Part shown: positions 1-7,670 of the stretch, piece by piece
Layout: the number at the start of each line of letters is the position of its first letter
How positions within the stretch are numbered: the first letter of the stretch is position 1
Origin: DATKYV01 sp035528275
Lineage (GTDB): Bacteria > Acidobacteriota > Terriglobia > UBA7540
Direction of reading: 5' to 3'
Length of the DNA stretch: 23,494 bases
NCBI GenBank assembly: GCA_035528275.1
Contig: DATKYV010000133.1
Coordinates: 1-23,494, forward strand
The notes under the pieces: model-generated
The model's database searches: none
Seen by the model: the letters and a program-made list of their open reading frames with translations, nothing else
What the model was told of the DNA's origin: nothing
Position numbers and translations under genes: made by a program

Positions 1-723
1 GAGAACCTCATGCGCTCCGGCGGAATCACCCAGCGCGATCACGACCAGGCGCAAGTGGCCATTCGGGACGCCCAGGCGCAGGTGAAACTCGCTGAAGCCC
101 AGGTGGAGCAGGTCCGGCAAGCCGTCGCCATCGCCGAAAAACGCTTGAGCGACTGCCGGATTGTGGCGCCCGTCGCGGGCGAGATTGAACGCAAGTTTCT
201 GAACCCGGGAAGCTACGTGGACACCATGACGCTGGTCTACCGCGTGGTGGATAACCAGCGGCTGGAGTTGGAGGCCTATGTCGCCTCCGCGGAAATCGGC
301 GCCGTGGAAAAGGGGCAGAAAATTCGGTTTGGCGTCCAGACGTTTCCCGGCGAAGAATTTGAAGCGAGTGTGCTGACCGTCAGCCCCGCCGTTCAGCCCC
401 AGAATCGCTCGGTAATGGTGCGCGCTGCGGTGCCGAATCCCACGGGGAAATTCAAGGCGGGAATGTTCGTCAAGGGGCGGCTCGTGACCGGCGTAAAACC
501 GGGCGCCATTGTTGTGCCTCGCGATGCTGTCTGGCGACGCGTCGGGCAGCCAGCTCATGTCTTCGTTGTCGAGGAGAGCCAGGCGCGGCGGCGCGAAGTA
601 AAGTTGGGCACCGAAATGCCCGAGGAGATAGAGATCGCCTCAGGGCTGAACCCGGGTGACGCGGTCGTCGCAGAACAGAATCTGGAGTTGGCCGAGGGCG
701 TCCGCGTCACGCCGCGACCCTAG
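1..723 (+). CDS. RND efflux periplasmic adaptor (HlyD/MFP family), C-terminal part
   Basis: This is the tail of a membrane-fusion protein that bridges an inner-membrane RND pump to an outer-membrane channel. The reading frame is open from base 1, so the N-terminus lies outside the window. What is visible is an Ala/Gln/Glu-rich helical stretch (roughly residues 10-50) typical of the adaptor hairpin. It is followed by the lipoyl-like half-motif APVAGEIERKFLNPGSYV and then beta-barrel and membrane-proximal domains with family motifs such as FKAGMFVKGRL and GLNPGDAVV. The stop codon is 6 nt before the RND permease start, so the two are co-transcribed. The substrate cannot be told from the sequence. 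An outer-membrane factor is not present downstream and would have to lie upstream or elsewhere. Confidence 0.93.
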   Translation, partial: ENLMRSGGITQRDHDQAQVAIRDAQAQVKLAEAQVEQVRQAVAIAEKRLSDCRIVAPVAGEIERKFLNPGSYVDTMTLVYRVVDNQRLELEAYVASAEIGAVEKGQKIRFGVQTFPGEEFEASVLTVSPAVQPQNRSVMVRAAVPNPTGKFKAGMFVKGRLVTGVKPGAIVVPRDAVWRRVGQPAHVFVVEESQARRREVKLGTEMPEEIEIASGLNPGDAVVAEQNLELAEGVRVTPRP

Positions 724-729
724 AAACCC

Positions 730-3700
730 ATGTTCCTTTCCAACCTCTCCATTCGCCAGCCGGTCTTCGCCACGATGATGGTAGTGACGCTGGTCGTCGT
801 CGGCATCGTTTCCTACTTTGAGCTGAAGATCGACCTGTTCCCGAACATCGACATTCCGGTGATCAGCATCACGACGACCTACCCCGGCGTGGCTCCGGAG
901 ACCGTGGAGACCGAAGTCACCAAGCGCATTGAAGAAGCGGTGAATCCCATCGGTGGAATCCGTCACATCAGTTCCGTAACCACCGAAGGCATCTCGACCG
1001 TCATGGTGGAATTCCAGCTCGAGAAGAACATCAACCCGGCGCTTCAGGAAGCGCAGAGCAAGATCAACGGTATCCGCAGCCAGTTCCCGCGCGAGGTCGA
1101 GGAGCCGGTGATCCAGCAATTCCGAATCGAAGAATTGCCGATCCTCTCGATCGTGGTTCTCTCGCCCACCCTCGACGCCAAGGCGCTGACGACGCTGGCG
1201 GAGAAGGTCCTGAAGCGACGATTGGAAAACATCTCCGGCGTCGGCCAGGTGCGGCTGGTGGGCGCGGCGCGGCGGGAAATCCACATCCTTCTCGACCGCG
1301 ACAAGCTGAAGGCCTTCGGTCTGACCTACCCCGAGGTCCTGGAATTCCTACGCCGGGAGAACCTGGACATCCCGGCTGGAAAACTCGACCAGGGCATTCG
1401 CGAGTCGCTGGTGCGCGTTTCGGGAAGGGCGCGCGACCCGGAGGAGTTCAACCGGCTCATCGTCGCCGAGCGTGACGGCTTTCCCATCCCCCTTTCCTCC
1501 ATCGCCCGCGTGGAAGACGGCATCGAGGAGCAGCGCAGCTTCTCGCTTCTCGATGGCGAGCCCGCGCTGGCGTTGCAGATTCAAAAGCAGACCGGCGCCA
1601 ACACCGTCGACGTGGCGGACAACGTCAAAGAGGGCTTGCGAAGACTCCAGGCGGAGATGCCGCCCGGCGTCGAACTCCGGGTGGTTCAGGACAATTCGAT
1701 TTTCATCCGCGATTCGGTGGAAGACGTCCGCACCACGCTGATCATCGGCGCGATTCTCACCGTGCTGGTAGTCTTCGCCTTCCTGAACAGTTGGCGCAGC
1801 ACGGTGATCACCGGCCTGACGCTTCCCGTCTCGGTGATCAGCGCATTCATCATCATGCGCGTGCTCGGCTTCACGCTCAACGTCATGACGCTGATGGGGC
1901 TTTCGCTCGCCATCGGCATGCTCATCGACGACGCCATCGTGGTGCGGGAGAACATTGTCCGGCACATGGAGCGCGGCTCCGACCACATGACGGCAGCCAT
2001 CGAGGGCACGGCGGAAATCGGCTTGGCGGTGATGGCCACGACCTTCACGATTATCGCCGTCTTCATCCCCGTGGCGTTTATGGGCGGCATCGTCGGCCGC
2101 TTTTTCTACCAGTTCGGCATGACGGTCGGTTTCGCCGTCCTGGTCTCGCTCTTCGTCTCTTTCACGCTCGATCCCATGCTCTCCTCGCGCTGGTACGACC
2201 CGTCGATTGAGGCGGGGCGCCGCCGCGGCTGGCTCAGCCGCGTATTGGACAGGGCCAACCGGAAGTTCGAAGACCTGCGCGGCGTACTGGGGCCCGCTCT
2301 GGAGTGGTCCTTGCGCCATCGCGCCACGGTGGTGGGAATCGCCGTGCTCTCCATTGTGGCGAGCTTCGCCATCTTCGGACGGCTGGGCAGCGCGTTCATG
2401 GCGGATTTCGACCGCGGCGAATTTCAGATCGGTTTCAAGATGCCTCCTGGGACGACGCTGCGCGAAACGGCCGCGGCGGGCCGGCGCATCACCGATTCGC
2501 TGAAGCGCCAGCAGGGCGTGGCCTACGCGTTCGTAACCATCGGCGCGGGCGGCACCACGCCCGTCAACGAAGGGCTCGTCTATGTGAAGCTCACCCCGCG
2601 CAGCCAGCGCGCGAAGACCGACCTTCAACTGCGCCAGGTGATGCGCGAGGAACTGGCGCGTTGGCCGGTCCTGCGGGCCAGCGTCGAGGAGGCCGAGCAG
2701 TTCGGCGAAGCTCGCCCCATTCAAATCAGCGTGCGGGGGACGAATCTCAGTGAGCTGGACGCGGTCGCCGCGCAGGTGGTCGCGCAGGCGAAAGCCACGC
2801 CCGGGACGGCCGACGTCGACACCAGCCGCGAGGATCCGCGCCCGGAACTCCGCGTGAGATTGGACCGCAAAGCGGCCTCCGACCTGGGCCTCGACCTGGG
2901 CACCGTGGCCTCGCTGGTCCGCGGGCTGGTGGCGGGAGAGGTGGTTTCGCAGTTCCAGGATCCCGACGGAGACGCCTACGACGTGCGCCTGCGACTCGAG
3001 GAAGACCAGCGTCGATTGCGCGAGGATTTGGAGGACATCTATCTCCCCGTGTCAGCGATGGCGCTCGCCGGTGGCGGGCCGGACACCAATAACCCTGGGC
3101 CGCCGGGCGTGCCGCTCTCCCAAGTGGCTTCACTCGAGGATTCGGCGGCGCCGTCGGTGATTCGCCGCCGCGATCTGATGCGCGAAGTTCGGGTCATGTC
3201 CTCGACGCACGAGCGGCCGCTCGGCGACGTCATCGACGAATTGCGTGTCAAGAACGCCGCCCTCCACCTCCCTGCCGGCGTCCACATCGACTATACCGGG
3301 CAGGCCGAGGACCTGCGCGAGACCTTCTACTACATCTACCGCGCGCTGATCCTCGCCGTGATCTTCATCTACGCCATCCTCGCCTCGCAATTCCGCAGCT
3401 TCTTCCACCCGCTGGCCATCATGCTCTCCCTGCCGCTTTCGCTGGTGGGCGTGGCGCTGATGCTCTGGGCCACGCACGAGACGCTGAACATCATGTCGAT
3501 GATCGGGCTCATCATGCTGATGGGCCTGGTAACCAAGAACGCCATCCTGCTCGTCGACTACGCCAACCGGTTGCGGCGCGAGGGCGAGCAGCGCGGCCGG
3601 GCTCTGGTGCGCGCCGCTCAGGTGCGGCTGCGCCCCATCATCATGACCACCCTGGCCATGATTTTCGGCATGATGCCCCTGGCGTTCGAGATCGGCGCGG

Positions 3701-3906
3701 GCTCGGAGATGCGCGCCCCCATGGCGCGGGCGGTCATCGGCGGGCTCATCACCTCCACGCTGCTCACCCTCATCGTGGTGCCGGTCGTCTACACGTTCCT
3801 CGACGATTGGGGGAGCAAGCTGCTCGGCTGGTGGGAAGCCGGGACGCCCGTGGCCGCGCCGGTCCCAGTGGAAAACGCGAAGGTCCCGCAGGCGGAAACT
3901 CGGTAA
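730..3906 (+). CDS. RND multidrug efflux permease, AcrB/HAE1 family
   Basis: This 1058-residue inner-membrane, proton-driven efflux pump has full family length. The N-terminus (FLSNLSIRQPVFATMM, then a transmembrane helix) and the porter motif IDLFPNIDIPVI are typical of HAE pumps. Proton-relay residues are present: adjacent aspartates D400-D401 in GMLIDDAIVVRENIV (transmembrane helix 4) and lysine K936 in MGLVTKNAILLVDYA (helix 10). This fits a hydrophobe/amphiphile exporter (HAE1) rather than a CusA-type metal pump, where the relay and substrate motifs differ. The gene starts 6 nt after the adaptor gene. The C-terminus has a short Pro/Val-rich tail. Substrate specificity is unknown. No regulator lies next to the pair inside the window. 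Confidence 0.96.
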   Translation: MFLSNLSIRQPVFATMMVVTLVVVGIVSYFELKIDLFPNIDIPVISITTTYPGVAPETVETEVTKRIEEAVNPIGGIRHISSVTTEGISTVMVEFQLEKNINPALQEAQSKINGIRSQFPREVEEPVIQQFRIEELPILSIVVLSPTLDAKALTTLAEKVLKRRLENISGVGQVRLVGAARREIHILLDRDKLKAFGLTYPEVLEFLRRENLDIPAGKLDQGIRESLVRVSGRARDPEEFNRLIVAERDGFPIPLSSIARVEDGIEEQRSFSLLDGEPALALQIQKQTGANTVDVADNVKEGLRRLQAEMPPGVELRVVQDNSIFIRDSVEDVRTTLIIGAILTVLVVFAFLNSWRSTVITGLTLPVSVISAFIIMRVLGFTLNVMTLMGLSLAIGMLIDDAIVVRENIVRHMERGSDHMTAAIEGTAEIGLAVMATTFTIIAVFIPVAFMGGIVGRFFYQFGMTVGFAVLVSLFVSFTLDPMLSSRWYDPSIEAGRRRGWLSRVLDRANRKFEDLRGVLGPALEWSLRHRATVVGIAVLSIVASFAIFGRLGSAFMADFDRGEFQIGFKMPPGTTLRETAAAGRRITDSLKRQQGVAYAFVTIGAGGTTPVNEGLVYVKLTPRSQRAKTDLQLRQVMREELARWPVLRASVEEAEQFGEARPIQISVRGTNLSELDAVAAQVVAQAKATPGTADVDTSREDPRPELRVRLDRKAASDLGLDLGTVASLVRGLVAGEVVSQFQDPDGDAYDVRLRLEEDQRRLREDLEDIYLPVSAMALAGGGPDTNNPGPPGVPLSQVASLEDSAAPSVIRRRDLMREVRVMSSTHERPLGDVIDELRVKNAALHLPAGVHIDYTGQAEDLRETFYYIYRALILAVIFIYAILASQFRSFFHPLAIMLSLPLSLVGVALMLWATHETLNIMSMIGLIMLMGLVTKNAILLVDYANRLRREGEQRGRALVRAAQVRLRPIIMTTLAMIFGMMPLAFEIGAGSEMRAPMARAVIGGLITSTLLTLIVVPVVYTFLDDWGSKLLGWWEAGTPVAAPVPVENAKVPQAETR

Positions 3907-3908
3907 CC

Positions 3909-3923
3909 GGGCATGAGATGCCC
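3909..3923 (+). terminator. Short hairpin after the RND gene (weak terminator candidate)
   Basis: GGGCAT and ATGCCC form a perfect 6-bp stem with a 3-nt loop, beginning 2 nt after the permease stop codon. No T-run follows, so intrinsic termination is not shown. It could equally be an mRNA-stabilising 3' hairpin. Confidence 0.3.
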
Positions 3924-4320
3924 TCCGAGCCGCAAGAGGGTTGGGCACGCCACTGAGACGCTCCCAAGAATCTCATAACTTATTTACTTTCAGTAACATT
4001 CCTGGAAAGCGACCTAACCTGTTTAGAATCAAAGAGATTCCGGCTTCGTTCCCGGCTCGGCGAACCTCGGCCTTTTGTTTTCAATACGATTCCGGCTTGC
4101 ATGCGCCATTTTCAAGTAACTTTATTTTTGCGGGGCCCGGCTGCCAACCCTCAGCGCGCGCTTCACTCCCCGCCGAGTTGGGTTAGGTTCTTCCCCCCCT
4201 TTTGGCGGGGCCGCGGGACGTAAAGGGAACCATTTCCTTGGCATCCCGGGTTGGCCTTGAGCCATGCTTGTCCCACCTTTCTGCTTGCGGCCGTCGCCCG
4301 CCTCGCCGAGTTGCTAGGTA
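3924..4320. other. Gene-free stretch with an A+T-rich segment and a foldable segment
   Basis: No credible coding frame was found on either strand. About 3965-4130 is clearly richer in A+T than its surroundings and contains a direct repeat GATTCCGGCTT (near 4037 and 4088). About 4190-4300 is GC-rich. On the minus strand it contains nested complementary segments: GGGAC pairs with GTCCC, enclosing GGAA/TTCC and GGC/GCC mini-hairpins. Together with the minus-strand promoter at 4324-4352 this could be a non-coding transcript. That is inference only. Confidence 0.35.
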
Positions 4321-4323
4321 TCT

Positions 4324-4352
4324 AGGCTAGCATAGAATCGCGCCGCTGTCAA
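4324..4352 (-). promoter_or_regulatory. Sigma-70-like promoter on the minus strand with no gene downstream
   Basis: On the minus strand a consensus -35 TTGACA (complement of 4347-4352) is followed by a 17-nt spacer and TAGCCT (complement of 4324-4329), preceded by TGC as an extended -10. Transcription would run leftwards from about 4316 into a region with no credible gene. A weaker plus-strand pair (TTGCTA, 16 nt, TAGAAT) overlaps it. Confidence 0.5.
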
Positions 4353-4370
4353 GTCCCCCCTTCGTCCGGT

Positions 4371-4475
4371 AGTGGGTCAGTTTCCCGTAGCACCGACCTT
4401 CAGGTCGGCATTCTGGGGCTGTGCCGGGCTGAAGCCCGGCGCTACAAAATCAAAGTCCTGGAGTGGGTCAGTTTC
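4371..4475. repeat. Direct repeat AGTGGGTCAGTTTC flanking a REP-like element
   Basis: The 14-mer occurs at 4371-4384 and again at 4462-4475. The similarity extends upstream (TCC-G-AGTGGGTCAGTTTC with two mismatches over about 21 nt). The pair encloses the paired-hairpin repeat. The motif resembles the repeated terminal boxes of some IS21-type elements, but no transposase is present, so a decayed IS end is only one possibility. Confidence 0.45.
4387..4445. repeat. REP-like paired-hairpin intergenic repeat
   Basis: Two perfect hairpins lie side by side: CCGACC-TTCA-GGTCGG at 4393-4408 and GCCGGGC-TGAA-GCCCGGC at 4423-4440. They are bracketed by GTAGC-like and GCTAC ends (4387-4391 and 4441-4445), giving a cruciform-capable unit. 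Very similar dispersed units are common between genes in acidobacterial genomes (recalled, not searched). This is the strongest lineage hint in the intergenic DNA. Confidence 0.75.
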
Positions 4476-5136
4476 ACTCAAACCGACCCGAGATCATTTT
4501 CCGCTCTCGCCGTTTGCAGGAAGCCTGTGCGTCATCTGTGGAATCGAATACCTTCAGCACTTGTCCGGGTTGCCGACGATTCGGTCAAGTCACCGCTGAG
4601 GTGAGAGGAGGAACCGCAAGGCGCTGGGGTAGTTTCCGAGTCGCGACCATCCAGGAGATATCCAATTCTGCCAACAGTGCGGGGATGTTTTCCTCAAGCC
4701 CTAGCTTGTGCGAAGGGCTGTTCTCAGCAGTTGTAAGCCGCTTCGGGAAAATGGAATCACCAGGGCGTAGGGTGGCCGATTGCGTCACTCTCGGGACGCG
4801 ACTTTCAGGGTGACGGGGGGAATCGAAGACAGCCCCAAGAGGGATCGCAGGAGGATACTTTCCTCGTGGACTGAAGCCGGAGAACCGTCATTTTCGAGGA
4901 GGCTGGAAGGCGCAATACGCAGGTCTTGACGGGTGTCTTGGCTCTGCCTGCAATCCACGTTGATGCAGGCGGACAGGCATAATTGGCTGTGCGTTTCCGC
5001 GCAGGCCCCGGACAATCCTACCGAACCAGCAGCCTTGAAGCGAGCGCAGCCGAGCTGCGCCTCCCCACAAGTTCTTTACTCGCCATGTGTTGAAAGCCAT
5101 CCTGAAATCAGTGTGGAAAGGGTCGTTCATTTGCTT
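4476..5136. other. Gene-free stretch upstream of the ArsR operon
   Basis: Only short frames without plausible start sites or family motifs occur here on both strands (for example 4463-4813 plus and 4888-5130 minus). The region may contain the promoter of the ArsR operon close to 5090-5136, but no convincing -35/-10 pair was found. It could be decayed mobile-element DNA. Nothing else was recognised. Confidence 0.4.
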
Positions 5137-5152
5137 ATTCGCCTAAGCGAAT
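5137..5152. promoter_or_regulatory. Candidate ArsR operator (inverted repeat)
   Basis: ATTCGC and GCGAAT are perfect 6-bp arms around CTAA. The site ends 1 nt before the Shine-Dalgarno AAAGGA (5154-5159) of the regulator gene. Position and sequence fit an autoregulatory ArsR/SmtB-type operator that would also control the downstream operon. Confidence 0.6.
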
Positions 5153-5162
5153 GAAAGGAACA

Positions 5163-5558
5163 ATGGCGGTTCCTCTCGATGAACTCCTTCGGGCTGCCGG
5201 TGAGCCAACACGGCTGCGGTTGCTGAATCTTTTGAGGGTAGGCAGCATTTGCGTTTGCGATCTGCAGGCTGTGCTGCAGATTCCACAGCCCACCGTCTCG
5301 AGGCATTTGGCAGCCCTACGTCATGCGGGGCTTGTGCTGGACTCGCGTATCGGAACGCGGATGGTCTATTCGCTCGCCCCGCAGGGCACTCCTCAACTCG
5401 AAGCTTTACACCAGCTACTGGAAAAGTGCTGCCCGCGTGACGAAGTGATGCAGTCCGACCTGGCACGGCTGAAGGAAGCGCACCGGCGGGGGAAGTGCCG
5501 AGTTGAACCGTACAACAGTACCCGCTCTGCCCGTATCGTCTCGTCGGCGCGCGGTTAG
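5163..5558 (+). CDS. ArsR/SmtB-family metalloregulator with CVC motif
   Basis: This winged-helix repressor of 131 residues is expected to release DNA on binding a thiophilic metal(loid) or on thiol oxidation. The N-terminus LDELLRAAGEPTRLRLLNLL and the recognition helix PQPTVSRHLAALRHAGLV are typical of ArsR proteins. SICVCDL (C30, C32) matches the As(III)-sensing alpha-3 motif of classical ArsR. Extra cysteines occur at C89-C90 (KCCPRD) and C112. The ATG at 5163 was chosen because AAAGGA lies 3 nt upstream of it. An in-frame ATG at 5151 would overlap the inverted repeat and lacks a ribosome site. The gene leads the operon to 7916 (47-nt gap to the next gene). The effector is unknown: arsenite, antimonite and organoarsenicals are possible, but no arsenic enzyme is adjacent. 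Confidence 0.9.
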   Translation: MAVPLDELLRAAGEPTRLRLLNLLRVGSICVCDLQAVLQIPQPTVSRHLAALRHAGLVLDSRIGTRMVYSLAPQGTPQLEALHQLLEKCCPRDEVMQSDLARLKEAHRRGKCRVEPYNSTRSARIVSSARG

Positions 5559-5605
5559 CTGGCCGCACATCAGAGCGCGGGGCGCCTTGTTCGCCGGGAG
5601 GAGTG

Positions 5606-6055
5606 ATGCCGGAAGAGACCCTCAAGGTGGCCGTTGACAAATTCACCTTCCTGATTCCGACGGGCCTGTCCTATACCGATGCTGGTTTCTGGGTCGCACT
5701 TGAAGGTGGCCGTGCTCGCCTGGGTCTGTCTGACTTCGCGCAACAGCAGAGCGGGGATGTGGCATTTGTCAGAATCAAGCCGGTTGGCACAAGCCTGGAA
5801 TCGGGCGACGAATTTGCCGAGATCGAGACGGTGAAAGTAAATGTCAGCATCATCTCTCCGGTGAAGGGAACAATCTTGGAAATCAACACATCCTTGGAGG
5901 AGAACCCAGAACTGATTAACCAGGCCCCATATGGCGCGGGCTGGCTGGCCGTCGTTGAACTCACCGACTGGGAGGACGACCGTCAACACCTGCTCGGCGC
6001 GGAAGCATATGCAGCCCTGGTCAAGGAGCAAGCCGAAGCGGAGGCGAAGCAATGA
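5606..6055 (+). CDS. GcvH-like lipoyl carrier protein
   Basis: This 149-residue protein has the glycine-cleavage H-protein fold. The lipoylation motif EIETVK places the modified lysine at K77, followed by SIISPVKGTILEIN as in H proteins, and LEENPELINQAPYGAGWLAVVEL is the canonical C-terminal signature. The usual N-terminal HEW is replaced by AGFWV. No glycine-cleavage P or T protein lies nearby. The protein sits in a redox operon, so it probably works as a stand-alone lipoyl carrier, as lipoate-binding proteins do in sulfur-oxidising heterodisulfide-reductase-like systems (known for other GcvH homologs, inferred here). GGAGG at 5597-5601 favours the ATG at 5606 over the GTG at 5603. It overlaps the next gene in ATGA. 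Confidence 0.88.
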   Translation: MPEETLKVAVDKFTFLIPTGLSYTDAGFWVALEGGRARLGLSDFAQQQSGDVAFVRIKPVGTSLESGDEFAEIETVKVNVSIISPVKGTILEINTSLEENPELINQAPYGAGWLAVVELTDWEDDRQHLLGAEAYAALVKEQAEAEAKQ

Positions 6056-6462
6056 AAGAGAAAGTCCTCATTGTGCCGTGCAGCGGGATCGGCAAGAGCT
6101 ATGGCACGGTGGCGCGTGAGGGGGCATATGCCGTGACTGAGGACTTGTGCCCGGGGAAAACGAGACTGGTGCCTCTTGCCTTGTTGGTACTGGGCGAGGA
6201 TGAAGCGCGAGCCGCGATGTCAGGGGCCAGGGCGATTACGATTGACGGCTGCAAGCTCGCCTGTGCGGCGAAGGTCGTCGCTGAATCGGGAGGCTCGGTA
6301 GCACACGGCCTGCAGGTTCTGGAGGTGTTCCGCCGACATCGCGAGCTGAAACCATCCGGTATCGCGGAACTCGACGAGAACGGGCACAAACTGGCCCGCG
6401 TTCTTGCCGAGGAGGTTAAAAGACTCGTGGACACGTTGACTCAAGAGGCGAGCCATGCCTGA
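6052..6462 (+). CDS. DGC-domain putative zinc-binding protein (short form)
   Basis: This 136-residue protein of the DGC family (named for Asp-Gly-Cys) is predicted to bind metal through conserved cysteines. Visible cysteines are C10 (VPCSGIGKSYG), C33 (DLCPGK) and the DGC motif C67 with C71 (TIDGCKLACAAK). The start overlaps the stop of the GcvH-like gene (ATGA), and GGAGG in the end of that gene supplies the ribosome site, so the two are translationally coupled. The family has no established reaction. Its genes often accompany ArsR regulators, thioredoxins and permeases (recalled). The context suggests a thiol, metal or lipoyl redox role, which is inference. Confidence 0.82.
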   Translation: MKEKVLIVPCSGIGKSYGTVAREGAYAVTEDLCPGKTRLVPLALLVLGEDEARAAMSGARAITIDGCKLACAAKVVAESGGSVAHGLQVLEVFRRHRELKPSGIAELDENGHKLARVLAEEVKRLVDTLTQEASHA

Positions 6463-7177
6463 GCTCCCCAGGAAAAAGGTAGGCATCATTGCCTGCTCGG
6501 GAGAAGAGATTCCCGAGGGCACTGTGACGCGGCTGGCAGCACTGAAGGTGCTGGAGTCGCTGAGACCTCGCGAGACAGTAACGATTTGCCTGCCGCTGTT
6601 TCTGGCGGGTGGCAAGGGTGACCGCGCCTTCGCGCGTTTCTATCCGACGATCGCCCTCGACGGTTGTGACAAAAGGTGCGCCGCTCGGGGCACGGAGATG
6701 TACAGCGGGAAGCCGGCGGTCAGTATCGTTGTCGGAAGTACTGTGCCTGCGAATTCTGCCGGACTGGGCAGCGCACGCCGACTAAGCGAGGCAGGATTGC
6801 AAGTGGTGAGCAATCTTGCCGACGAAGTTGCTCAGCGCGTGGACCAACTGCTCGATCTCAAGTGGGATCGCCGGAGCGGAGGGACGCTCGCGAGTTCCGA
6901 GCCTCAGGAGGAAGCCAAACCTCACCCGGCCACTTGCTCATGTGGTTCCGGCATTCCCGTCGGGACGTTGCAGGTGGCGGGGCGGAAGGTCACCCTCGTT
7001 GCGCTCCCACAGATTTTTTCCCAGTTTTGCGAAGCGGGGAAGATCCCGGGCGATCTGACAAGGGCCGAAGTGTTGGAGGCCGTGAGAATCTACAATCCAG
7101 TCCCGGAGGAGGAAGAGGCCGCCTACGCTGAGGCCCTTGTCGAGGAGTACGGCGCGTTCTGTCGAGGGAGTAGTTGA
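6455..7177 (+). CDS. DGC-domain protein with extra C-terminal cysteine module
   Basis: This 240-residue second DGC protein overlaps the first by 8 nt. Residues 1-135 repeat the fold: C14 (IIACSGEE), C45 (TICLPLF) and DGC at 69-71 with C75 (LDGCDKRCAAR). A charged linker (140-160) leads to a second part, 161-237, with a CSCG pair (C161, C163), C192 and C236. This part carries a compact tail (GDLTRAEVLEAVRIYNPV, then EEEEAAYAEALVEEYG) that looks like a conserved small helical domain but could not be named. The two-part architecture suggests two metal or thiol centres in one chain. The two DGC genes are probably an old tandem duplication. The reaction is unknown. Confidence 0.8.
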   Translation: MPELPRKKVGIIACSGEEIPEGTVTRLAALKVLESLRPRETVTICLPLFLAGGKGDRAFARFYPTIALDGCDKRCAARGTEMYSGKPAVSIVVGSTVPANSAGLGSARRLSEAGLQVVSNLADEVAQRVDQLLDLKWDRRSGGTLASSEPQEEAKPHPATCSCGSGIPVGTLQVAGRKVTLVALPQIFSQFCEAGKIPGDLTRAEVLEAVRIYNPVPEEEEAAYAEALVEEYGAFCRGSS

Positions 7178-7629
7178 TGCCGCGAACCGCCACGTACCGC
7201 ACGAGTGTTACATGGAAAGGCGAGCACTGGGGCCATATCCGGATGGGGAATGGGCCGGAGATGGACTTCTCGGCTCCCCCGGACGCGCATGGACATCCCG
7301 GCGTGTTAACCCCGGAGGATTCCTTCGTGGCGGCCGTCAACACCTGCGTCATGATGATGTTCCTGTGGACCGCGGAGCGTTTCAAACTGGATTTGGTCTC
7401 CTACGACTGTGATGCGGAAGGCACGAAGCTCATCGAACTGGATCGAACAGAGATCTTCACCTCGGTCACGCTGCGTCCGAGGATTGTTCTGCGCGTCAAA
7501 GACGAGGAGAGGCCTGCCGTCGAGAAACGCGTGCGGCGCGCGCTGGAATCGGCGCAGAAGTACAGTCTCGTGGCCAATTCCGTCAAATCCAAGATTCTCA
7601 TCGATCCGGCGATCCAGATGGTTGGATGA
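7177..7629 (+). CDS. OsmC/Ohr-family protein lacking the second cysteine
   Basis: This 150-residue protein has the OsmC fold (TYRTSVTWKGEHWG start, LTPEDSFVAAVNTCVMMMF helix, VTLRPRIVLRV strand). OsmC and Ohr proteins reduce peroxides with two cysteines. Here the first is present (C57), but the position in the later helix that normally carries the second cysteine reads KYSLVANS, with serine at 130. C78 is the only other cysteine, so classical disulfide chemistry is doubtful and a different thiol or sulfur-transfer role is possible. The ATG at 7177 shares its A with the previous stop (TGATG), and GAGGGAG lies 6 nt upstream. A TTG at 7174 is a poorer start. The stop overlaps an ATGA, but the better start of the next gene is 7671. 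Confidence 0.85.
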   Translation: MPRTATYRTSVTWKGEHWGHIRMGNGPEMDFSAPPDAHGHPGVLTPEDSFVAAVNTCVMMMFLWTAERFKLDLVSYDCDAEGTKLIELDRTEIFTSVTLRPRIVLRVKDEERPAVEKRVRRALESAQKYSLVANSVKSKILIDPAIQMVG

Positions 7630-7670
7630 AGAAAGACGCAACGGTCGCACACCCAAACATGGAGGTCGGA

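Noticed and set aside
1348..2724. 458-codon open frame on the minus strand inside the RND permease gene
   Set aside because: It lies wholly opposite a permease with intact family motifs. The product is a His/Asp/Arg-rich composition typical of a GC-rich antisense shadow, with no motif.
4190..4300. Known riboswitch (cyclic-di-GMP, SAM or TPP type) in the foldable part of the gene desert
   Set aside because: Conserved core segments of these classes could not be matched on either strand, so only an unnamed candidate RNA is reported.
4463..4813. Short plus-strand frames in the gene desert, including a CPGCRRFG motif resembling a zinc ribbon
   Set aside because: A single Cys pair, no ribosome site, overlap with the repeated 14-mer and no supporting family pattern.
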